The translations under genes and the position numbers were made by a program. The notes beneath the pieces were generated by a model that was not told the DNA's origin, ran no database searches, and saw nothing but the letters and a program-made list of their open reading frames with translations. Shown here piece after piece: positions 7,812-15,498 of a stretch of 22,685 nt of DNA. This DNA is from HOT-345 sp963531535 (GTDB lineage Bacteria > Patescibacteriota > Gracilibacteria > Absconditabacterales > Absconditicoccaceae): positions 1-22,685 of the forward strand of contig CAUSGX010000014.1 in the NCBI GenBank assembly GCA_963531535.1. The letters are read 5' to 3'. The first letter of the stretch is position 1, and the number at the start of each line of letters is the position of its first letter.

Positions 7812-8606
7812 ATGCAAATTGATATTAGCTTAGTAAAACAATTGAGAGATGCTACTTTTGCTCCACTTGGTGATTGTAAAAATGCTCTTGTAGAGGCAAA
7901 TGGTGATTTGGAGCTCGCTCAGGAAATCCTTAGAAAAAAAGGAATTGCAAAGGCAGGTAAAAAGGCTGACAGAGAGACAAATGAGGGTCTTATTAAGACT
8001 CATAATGATGGAAGCAGAACTTATGTTGTAAAACTTCTTTGTGAAACAGACTTTGTTGCAAAGAATGATAGTTTCTTAGGACTTTTTGACAAGATTTTTG
8101 ATGTTTTGAAGTCTGTTAGTGGTGATGTAGAGAGTCAAGATGATCTTCCTGCTGATGTTGTAGAAAAAATCAATAACCTTATTGCTGAGGGAATTGCTAC
8201 TACTGGAGAAAATCTTAAGCTTGGTGGTGTTCATGTAACAGGAAGCAAAGTATATGCATATTCTCATCCAGGGGATAAGGTAGTTTCTCTTGTATATCAT
8301 AACGGAGATGATAATGTAGCAAAGGAATTGGCGCTTCAGATTGCTGCGCTCAATCCTGATTATCTTAGTTTTGATGAAGTTCCAGCTGATGAAAAGGCTA
8401 AGCTTGAAGCTCAGTTTACAGAAGAACTTAAGGCTGCTGGAAAGCCAGAAAATATGATCGCTAATATTGTAAAAGGAAAAGTAGATAAGGCATTTGCTGA
8501 TAATGTACTTCTTGAACAGGAATATATTAGAGATGGAGGAAAGAAGGTAAAGGAAATTTTGCCTGCTGGATTTGAAATTACTAAATTCTATAGATTCTCT
8601 GTATAA
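7812..8606 (+). CDS. tsf: Translation elongation factor Ts
   Basis: This 264-residue EF-Ts, the nucleotide exchange factor of EF-Tu, begins with the UBA-like domain typical of the family (ISLVKQLRDATFAPLGDCKNAL, with the LGDCK variant of the usual MxDCK motif). It contains the exchange-active TDFVAKN motif (about residues 80-86) and the tail EYIRDGGKKVKEIL. An ATG at 7770 is in frame but would add 14 residues foreign to EF-Ts and begin almost at the transcription start, so 7812 is preferred. No TGA codon is used. The gene stands alone between its promoter and a strong terminator, unlinked from rpsB. Confidence 0.95.
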   Translation: MQIDISLVKQLRDATFAPLGDCKNALVEANGDLELAQEILRKKGIAKAGKKADRETNEGLIKTHNDGSRTYVVKLLCETDFVAKNDSFLGLFDKIFDVLKSVSGDVESQDDLPADVVEKINNLIAEGIATTGENLKLGGVHVTGSKVYAYSHPGDKVVSLVYHNGDDNVAKELALQIAALNPDYLSFDEVPADEKAKLEAQFTEELKAAGKPENMIANIVKGKVDKAFADNVLLEQEYIRDGGKKVKEILPAGFEITKFYRFSV

Positions 8607-8621
8607 TTTCTGTCAAATACA

Positions 8622-8658
8622 ATGAAAAATCTGATTGCTCTTTGCAGTCAGATTTTTT
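8622..8658 (+). terminator. Terminator of tsf with AAATCTGA/TCAGATTT arms
   Basis: AAATCTGA (8627-8634) pairs with TCAGATTT (8648-8655) and extends by TTGC/GCAG partial pairing in the loop. A T-run follows. Confidence 0.9.
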
Positions 8659-8778
8659 TGATTCTCTTTTTTTAGAAAAGGTCTTGAGTTTTTATTTATA
8701 GTCTTTCATAGAAAAAAATAACACAAAAAGTCATCTGAATAGAGGAGTTGGTATTAATAAGCAGTATTCGCTGTTTAG

Positions 8779-8815
8779 GAGTTAGGTAGAGTTTTATTGC
8801 ATCTAACTTTTTATG
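8779..8815 (+). terminator. Second terminator-like hairpin before the M16-like gene
   Basis: GTTAGGT (8781-8787) pairs with ATCTAAC (8801-8807) and is followed by five T. It lies 120 bases after the tsf terminator, so it may end a short non-coding transcript or act as an attenuator for the next gene. I see no open frame of note in 8659-8778. Confidence 0.5.
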
Positions 8816-8825
8816 TTTTTATAGC

Positions 8826-8851
8826 TTGATTTTTTTTATGTTTTTTATAAT
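8826..8851 (+). promoter_or_regulatory. Weak promoter candidate for the M16-like gene
   Basis: A perfect TATAAT (8846-8851) is present, but the nearest TTGATT (8826-8831) is only 14 bp away. The true -35 may be absent or different. Confidence 0.35.
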
Positions 8852-8883
8852 TTGATTGAGTATTTTATCTTAGAATAATTTTT

Positions 8884-9783
8884 ATGAAGCTCTATTTATC
8901 TACTCCATTGAGCAATTTTTCTAAATATCTTCCTCATCTAGTAGAGCATTGTGTTTGACATTCTGTACTCGACCCGAATCATTATTTTGATTTTTCATAT
9001 GGTTTGGATGGCGTAGTTACGCCTGAATACACATGTTTTGAATATGATAAATGGGTTTCTTATGAAGAGGCGATTGATATGATTGTCGCTCCTCTTGATA
9101 AATCAGCTTTTATTTACGAAACAGTTGTATTAAAACAGGAATTAGAAAATTCTTCCTATGATCAGAGGATTTATGAAGCTGTTTTGAAAAAGTATTTAAA
9201 GTCGCATATTTTACTTAATAGTTTAGAAACAGTATCGTGGGCTGATGTGCAAAAATATCATGCGACTCGATATAAAAGGGAGAATATTGTTGCTGTTAAT
9301 GATGATTTTCATATTCTTTACGAAGGCTTTCCCTTACTTAAGAAAAAGTCAGAAGAAACTCTAGAAAAAATTATAGATGAATTTTCTTTTGAAGATGACG
9401 ATTACTTCCTTTTGTTGTATAAAAACTATAATGCTAAGATTTATCGAAAGCTTTATTTCCTTTTTTGGATGTTCTCTTTTTATTCAACTTATTGTCAAAG
9501 ATGGAAGAATTGTGAATATTATTATTTAGAACCTTATTTTAATAGGTATGCTGCTCATTGTTGGATTTTGTTCCCAAAATTGGATTATCAGAAGATGTCG
9601 CTAGATTTTTTTCTTGCTGGAAAGCAGTATATTATTAGGATGATCTCTGAGGGATATTTTAAAGAAAGGTTTTTTCTGAATGAATATTTCTTTTCAATTC
9701 CTTTTGATAGAAAAGAAGTTCTTGATCTTTATAGAAATTATACTTTTGAAGATTATCTGTTAGAAATCAATGCTTTTCTTTAG
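8884..9783 (+). CDS. Small single-domain M16-like metallopeptidase
   Basis: This 299-residue protein carries HLVEH at residues 18-22, the inverted HxxEH zinc motif of M16 (pitrilysin/insulinase) peptidases. It is followed by a VTPEYTCFEYDKW strand like the family's 'SYDYT-YY' segment and by VVLKQELENSSYD (Glu86 a candidate third zinc ligand), then QKYHATRYKRENIVAVNDDF, which matches the family's 'HxxrYxPxNmtlvvvGd'. Most M16 proteins have two or four such domains and about 50 residues before HxxEH; here there is one domain, only 17 residues before the motif, and a large aromatic C-terminal half. It could be an active minimal form or a reduced partner subunit. Peptidase activity is inferred. 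TGA 8956-8958 is Gly25. There is no signal peptide and no Shine-Dalgarno sequence. Confidence 0.55.
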
Positions 9784-9823
9784 TTGTATTCTTTTGGTAA
9801 AGTCTATGGTGTTGTATTGAGAA

Positions 9824-9866
9824 AAAAAAGAAATCTGATTGCTATTTATGGTCAGATTTTTTTAAT
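9824..9866 (+). terminator. Terminator with AAATCTGA/TCAGATTT arms
   Basis: AAATCTGA (9831-9838) pairs with TCAGATTT (9852-9859), behind an A-run and ahead of a T-run. Confidence 0.9.
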
Positions 9867-9966
9867 TTTTGGGGAAAAATAGATGATTTTTGCTTATGAG
9901 AACTTTGATTTCTCATCAAAAATACGTGATTTTCTATATTTCATCTTAAAAAACTTGTAAATTCTC

Positions 9967-9994
9967 TTGATTTTTTTCTGTAGAAAAATATACT
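9967..9994 (+). promoter_or_regulatory. Promoter of the S6-S18 / L34 operon
   Basis: TTGATT (9967-9972), a 16-bp spacer and TATACT (9989-9994) predict a leader of about 54 bases. Confidence 0.75.
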
Positions 9995-10054
9995 CGGATC
10001 TAATCGGCGCATTAAAAAGTATCTAAATCTTTTATTTGTTTATTGCACAACTTT

Positions 10055-10612
10055 ATGCAACATTACGAATTGGTGCTTATGCTCAATGCAAACACCTCAG
10101 AGGCAGATAGAAAGGCTTTCTTGGCTGATCTAGAAGCAAAATTCACTGTGAAGGAAAAGGATGAAATCTGAATTCAAACTCTTTCTTTCAAACTTAAGGA
10201 TAAAAATACTAAGGCTTACTTTGTTTCACATCTTCTAGAACTTGCTCCAGAGCAGGTAAAGGATGTTAAGGCGGCTCTTTTGTATAATCAGGCGGTAGTA
10301 AGATATGAAATCTATAAGATGACTGCTGAACAGAAGTTCTTCCACTTTGAAAAACTTCAATCAGAATTTGATAAGGCAATTGAGGATATTAAAGATAAGA
10401 GATTTGGTCAAAAGATTACCTTCTTTGCTGATGAGAGAAATGCTAAGTATATCAACTGGAAGTCAATTCCTATCTTGAAGTATTATCTTACAAGGTTTGG
10501 TGATATTAAGCCAAGGCTTTATACTGGAAACTCTGTAAAGATTCAAAAGAAACTTAGACAGGAGATCATTAGAGCGAGAACTTTAGGTTTGTTGAACTTT
10601 ATCAGCAGATAG
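10055..10612 (+). CDS. Ribosomal proteins S6 and S18 fused in one polypeptide
   Basis: One open frame of 185 residues contains both proteins. Residues 1-88 are S6: HYELVLMLNANTSEAD at the start, then the EIGIQTLSFKL strand (family 'dWGrrkLAY') and KAALLYNQAVVRYEIYK at the end. Residues 118-185 are S18: QKITFFADERNAKYINWKSI, PILKYYLTRFGDIKPR, and LRQEIIRARTLGLLNF, the S18 'RARxLxLLPY' signature. A helical linker of about 30 residues (89-117) joins them with no stop or new start. S6 and S18 normally bind each other as separate proteins on the 30S platform and are encoded as rpsF (ssb) rpsR. The TGA at 10169-10171 encodes Gly39, a conserved S6 glycine. No ssb gene lies between. rpmH follows at 25 bases. 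Confidence 0.85.
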
Positions 10613-10637
10613 TTTATATCATTAATATCACATTCTT

Positions 10638-10796
10638 ATGGCTAGTAAATTAAGAAGAATCAGAAAATACCAGTGGACAAAGAGAATAAGAACTCACGGA
10701 TTTAGAGAGAGAATGGCATCATGGACTGGTAGAAGAGTGCTCGCAAGGAGAAGAGCAAAAGGAAGACATCAATTAACAGTTCAGAGACAGAAGTAA
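10638..10796 (+). CDS. rpmH: Ribosomal protein L34
   Basis: This 52-residue, very basic protein has the L34 core RTHGFRERMASWTGRRVLARRRAKGRHQL in order (usual RSHGFRARMxTxxGRxVLxxRRxKGRxxL). It belongs to the large subunit. The N-terminus (MASKLRRIRKYQWTKRI) is longer than in E. coli. All arginines are AGA, AGG or none of the CGA/CGG codons, and no TGA is used. It lies 25 bases after the S6-S18 gene and before a terminator; usually rpmH starts the rpmH-rnpA cluster near dnaA, so this position is unusual. Confidence 0.93.
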   Translation: MASKLRRIRKYQWTKRIRTHGFRERMASWTGRRVLARRRAKGRHQLTVQRQK

Positions 10797-10827
10797 TTTC
10801 TGTGTTTTGGAGAAAATAGATTTCCTT

Positions 10828-10866
10828 TGAACAATAAAGTCATTAAGGGCTTTATTGTTTTTTCGT
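10828..10866. terminator. Bidirectional terminator between rpmH and the HIT gene
   Basis: AACAATAAAG (10830-10839) is the exact complement of CTTTATTGTT (10850-10859), followed by six T. The stop codon of the convergent HIT gene (10852-10854) lies inside the right arm. Confidence 0.9.
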
Positions 10867-11280
10867 CTTAGGAAAACATTTCTCTATGATTTCATGATAT
10901 TCACTATTTTTATCTAATAAAATTTGAGGAAAACTTGGCCGCGCATTTAATCCATCACTCTTAAAGCGTGGAATGATATGAAAATGTAGGTGCGGGACAG
11001 ATTGTTGAGCCCCTTCTCAGTTGGCATTGAGAATATTTAAACCAATACTTCAAAGTCAGTCTTGGTATTTTCTTGATATTTCTTGTATAAAGGAAAAAAT
11101 GTTAGAAAATGTTTCATAATCTGTACCAAAAATATTTTTAGAATGCTTTTTTGGGAAAATTATGGTATGAGCCTTTGTTTCCATTTCTTTAGGAAGGATC
11201 GCCATACAGTATTCATCTTCAGCGACAATATAAGCTGGAATATCTTTAGAGATGATATCACAAAAAATACAATCAGACAT
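10852..11280 (-). CDS. HIT-family nucleotide hydrolase or transferase
   Basis: This 142-residue protein of the histidine triad family begins with CIFCDII (the zinc-type CxxC of Hint/HIT proteins) and contains ILNANGEGAQQSVPHLHFHIIPR, where HLHFH (His97, His99, His101) is the catalytic triad. Such proteins hydrolyse nucleotide phosphoramidates or dinucleoside polyphosphates; the exact substrate is unknown. In the standard code it would be cut at codon 75, before the triad, so TGA must be sense (Gly75, Gly77, Gly88). Codon 114 (10939-10941 on this strand) is CGG, the only in-frame CGG I noticed in the well-supported genes. The gene is transcribed toward rpmH and has a 5' leader of about 130 bases. 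Confidence 0.9.
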
Positions 11281-11517
11281 GGTGTTGAAACTTAATTAAA
11301 GTAAAAGTATGTTTTTAAATAGTTTCTGTTGGATGAAATTCCTTGTGAAAATTCTTCTATAGGATAGGAGTGTCCGAGTAAAATACGATAATCTTGCTAA
11401 TTATCTCTTATGTGTAGGATAATAACGTTTTAGAAAATTATGTCAAGAGGATTTGCTGGCATATATAAATAATGTAATAAAAGATAGCTTTAAAAAAATA
11501 AAATCCATAAAAAAGCC
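11281..11517. other. Spacer between HIT and the rpoB promoter
   Basis: This part of the 482-bp gap holds the minus-strand HIT leader and promoter and an AT-rich stretch (11460-11517). I see no open reading frame, RNA gene or repeat in it. Confidence 0.6.
11419..11446 (-). promoter_or_regulatory. Promoter of the HIT gene
   Basis: On the minus strand TTGACA (11446-11441), 16 bp and TATTAT (11424-11419) lie about 140 bases before the HIT start codon. Confidence 0.6.
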
Positions 11518-11546
11518 TTGACTTTGCTTAGTTAAATCAGTATTAT
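11518..11546 (+). promoter_or_regulatory. Promoter of rpoB-rpoC
   Basis: TTGACT (11518-11523), a 17-bp spacer and TATTAT (11541-11546) form a good promoter followed by a leader of about 210 bases. Confidence 0.75.
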
Positions 11547-11549
11547 CTC

Positions 11550-11762
11550 CGCAAAGATTGTTGCCCCCGAAATGTTTTAGAGACAAGTTTACTACTCGTC
11601 TCTCTCAGCATGCGTAATGGATGTGGTCTTTGTTTGCGCTTCTCCTTGATGGAGATATGATCTGTTGAGACAAATTCGGAGCCAAAATATTGCTTGTTCT
11701 ATGTGGGAAGTGGGCTATAGAGGGCTTCTTTGTTTTGTTTATTTTCTATTGTCATAACTAGG
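11550..11762 (+). promoter_or_regulatory. Long structured leader of rpoB
   Basis: About 210 untranslated bases contain several local pairings: AGAGAC (11579-11584) with GTCTCT (11598-11603), CGCAAA (11550-11555) with TTTGCG (11633-11638), and TCTCC (11641-11645) with GGAGA (11651-11655). There is no T-run terminator and no plausible leader peptide. GC content is higher than in the neighbouring spacers. A regulatory role is inferred from length and structure only. Confidence 0.4.
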
Positions 11763-14700
11763 ATGGTAAATAAAAAACAACCTTGAACTACAAAGGCTGC
11801 CAAGACGAGTAAGCCTTCTTTTGTAGTATCAAAAAAATCGAAAACTGAGGTAAAAGAACAGCTAAAAACTGCTGTAAATGCAAAGGTAGAAAACCTATTT
11901 AAGGACTATTATCAGAGAGATGGTAGAATCTTTTTGACAATGCCAAAAACTCATGGGGAGCTACCTGATCTTTTGGAACTTCAGAAAAAAGGGTATGATG
12001 ATTTCATCAATATCTACCTTAATAAGCTTTTTACTGATATTGAGAAGATTTGGGATATTGCCGGTGAAAAAATGTATATCACGATCTCTGATGTAAAAGT
12101 TTCTGAGCCAATTGAAACTGTTGATGTATGTAAGAAAAAGGAGCTTACTTATGGAGGAATTATTACTGCAAAGGTAAAGCTCGTTGAAAAGGTTGAGGAA
12201 GAAGGGGGTAAAAAGAGTGCTGAAAAAGTCCTTTTTAATAAGAGAGCAAATATCGGTATTTTACCTTTGATGACTCCATCTGCTTCATATATTATTAATG
12301 GAGTTGAGAGAGTGATCATTTCTCAGATTATTAGATCGTATGGAATCTTCTATGGAAAGAAGGATTTTTGGTATTCATTTAAGTTGATTCCTGAAAATGG
12401 ACCTTGGCTTGAGGTGAGTGTTGAAAAAACAGGAAATGTTGTAGCGAGAATCAATAAGTCAAGAAAGTTCCCTATTACTTCACTTTTGAGAGTATTTGGA
12501 TTGGAAACTGATGAGAGTATTAGAGCTGCATTTGATGGGCAAGCTGATGCTGAAGATGTAGACTTTATTGATATTACTTTGAAGAAGGATACTACTGTAG
12601 ATGCGGTATCTGCTGCCGAGTTTATTTATGCTAAGCTTAGACCAGGGGAACTTATTGATGCTCAATCAGCTTTGGATTATATTAAGGGTCAATTTTTGCT
12701 TCCAGAGAGAATTTATATGGGAAGTATTGCTAGAAGAAAGATTAATGCAAAATTGAATCTTAAAAAGCCACTTAAGGGAGATGAAGCAAATATCTTTGAT
12801 GGAGAAGATATGATTCAGGCGGTAAAATATCTTTTGGATCTTTGTAATCATAAAAAAGGATATTATGTAGATGATGCTGATCATCTTTCAAATAAAAGAG
12901 TGAGAACTATGGGAGAAATTTTGTACTCTCATATTCAGCCTGTGATGAGAAAATTTGTAAAGAGTGTAAGAGGAAAACTTTCAGTTTTGAATATGGAAAA
13001 TCCATTGAAGATTACTGATTTGGTGAACTTTAAGATGATTGATAATTCGATTAAATCATTCTTTGCAACATCTCAGCTTTCTCAATTTTTGGATCAGATT
13101 AATCCACTTTCTGAAATTGAACATAAGAGAAGAATTACTGCTCTTGGACCTGGAGGACTTAAAAAGGAGACAGCCAAGTTTGAAGTGAGAGATGTACACC
13201 CATCTCACTATGGTAGAATTTGTCCGATTGAAACTCCAGAAGGACAGAATATTGGACTTGTAATCTATCAGTCACTCTATAGTAGAATCAATGATGAAGG
13301 ATTTTTGGAAACGCCAGCTTTGAAGGTACTTCGTGAGGTAGATCCAACTGTTGAAGCATTGACTGGAAGAATCGCTCATCGTGATATTTTTGAGCTTGAT
13401 GCAAAGGGAAATCCTACAACTAAGGTTATTATCAAGGAAAATGAGCTTATTGATACTGATACTGCAAAGAAAATTGAAAAGTTTTATGGAAAAATTAAGA
13501 AACCTGTTGCTGTAAAGCCGTTCTTGACTGGTGAAGTTGATTATATTTCTCCAGAAATGGATGAAAGAGTGATTATCGCAGATGCGACTGCTTCATTGGA
13601 TGAGCATAATAATATCTTGAACAGTAGAGTTGCTGCAAGGCATTTTGGTGAGATGAGAAGTTTCCATATCAATGATGTAACACACATGGATGTGAATTTG
13701 GCTCAGATTTTTTCTCCTAATACTTCATTGATTCCATTTGTAGATCATAATGATGCGGTGCGTGCTTCTGTAGCGACAAACCAGCAGAGACAGGCGCTAC
13801 CATTGTTGAAGAATGATGCTCCATTGGTGGGAACTGGACTTGAAAGTGATATTATGAAGATGTCTCATGCAGTGATTAAGGCTGAATGAGACGGAGAAGT
13901 TGTGTATGTTGATGGAGGACTTGTAAAGGTAAAATATAAGGAAGGAATTAAAGAATACAGACTTATTACTTTCGCGAGATCAAATTCAAAGAGTTGTTTG
14001 AATCAGGTTCCTTGTGTTTCTTTAGGACAAAAGGTACAAAAAGGTGATCTTTTGGCTGAGGGACCATGTTCTGTAAATGGAGAAATCGCTCTTGGTAAAT
14101 CTCTTAGAGTTGCGTTCATGCCATGGAAAGGATATAACTATGAAGATGCGATCGTTGTTTCTCAAAGATTGGTGAAGGATGATGAGCTTACTTCAGTGAT
14201 TATTAGTGAATACGAAATCGAGGTTGCGGAAACTAAGCTTGGACCTGAAGAGACAACAAATGATATCCCAGGTGTTGCAATGTCTAAACTTACAAACCTT
14301 GATGAGGATGGTATCATTAGAATCGGAGCTATCGTGAAAGGTGGAGATCTTTTGATTGGAAAGATTACTCCAAAGGGAGAAGGAGAACTTACTCCAGAAG
14401 AAAAGCTTATTCAGGCGATCTTTGGAGACAAGTCAAAGAATGTAAAAGATACTTCTCTTTATATGCCATCTGGTAGTGAAGGAAAAGTTGTAGAAGTGGT
14501 AATTCTTGATTCAAAGAAGGGAGATAACCTTATGGCGGGAGTTAGAAAGAAGATTAAAGTATATGTTGCTTCTACAAGAAAGATTGAAATCTGAGATAAA
14601 CTCGCTGGAAAGCACGGAAATAAGGGTATTGTTGCGACTGTGGTTCCAGAAGAAAATATGCCATACTCGGCTGATGGAAAGCCAATTGATGTTGTTTTGA

Positions 14701-15461
14701 ACTCACTTTGAGTAATTTCTCGTATGAACCTTGGTCAGCTTTTTGAGTCTCAGTTGGGACTTATTGCTAAGGAGCTTGGTGTGAAATTTGCGGTTCCAAC
14801 TTTTGGTGGAATTGGGGTAGATGATATCGTTGAGCTTGCAAAAAAAGCTGGTCTTGAAGATAAGCTTAGAACTACACTTTATGATGGAGAAACTGGAGAA
14901 CCTTATGCTCAGCAGGTTACTGTTGGATATATGCATATTTTGAAGCTTGTGCATATGGTTGAGGATAAGATCCATGCTAGATCTGTAGGTCCTTACTCAC
15001 TTATTACTCAGCAACCACTTGGAGGAAAGTCAAGACAAGGAGGACAGAGATTTGGAGAGATGGAAGTGTGGGCTTTGGAAGCGTATTCTGCAGTATATAC
15101 TCTTCAAGAAATGCTTACTGTGAAATCTGATGATGTTGTAGGTAGAAATAAACTCTATGAATCTATTATCAAGTCTCAGAAGCCAAAAATCTGAGGATTG
15201 CCTGAGTCTTTCAACTTATTGACCTATCTTTTCAAGGGACTTGGTCAGAATATCGTTTCTTTGACAAGTGATGAAATGGAAAGAATCTATGAAGAAAGAA
15301 TGGACAAGATCAAGAGTCTTGGACTCTCTGGAATCATGACTGCTTCACTTGAACAGGAGCTTACTAAATCTTTAGATGAAGATGAGGATGAAGTAGAATC
15401 AAAGGGAGAAATGATTGGTAAAGTAGTTGAGGATTTAGAAGATTTTGGGCAAATAGAGTAA
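11763..15461 (+). CDS. rpoB: RNA polymerase subunit beta
   Basis: This 1,232-residue beta subunit has the conserved landmarks in order: HGELPDLLELQKKGYDDF, the rifampicin-region SQLSQFLDQINPLSEIEHKRR, GPGGL, HPSHYGRICPIETPEGQNIGL, GKSLRVAFMPWKGYNYEDA, DKLAGKHGNKG, SRMNLGQLFE, GKSRQGGQRFGEMEVWALEAY and the C-terminal LPESFNLL. Five in-frame TGAs (11784, 13887, 14592, 14709, 15192) are read as Gly, and three of them are invariant glycines in bacterial beta subunits. The ATG at 11763 follows AGG and gives a basic, low-complexity N-terminal extension. It ends in an acidic tail (DEDEDEVESKGE). rpoC follows after 37 bases. It is shorter than E. coli beta (1,342), lacking lineage-specific insertions. 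Confidence 0.97.
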
Positions 15462-15498
15462 GAAAAATCAGATTTTTATATCCTATGCAGTAATTTCA

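Noticed and set aside
15462..15498. Terminator between rpoB and rpoC
   Set aside because: The AAAAAT/ATTTTT pairing is short and A/T only; the genes are co-directional with a 37-base gap and most likely one transcript.
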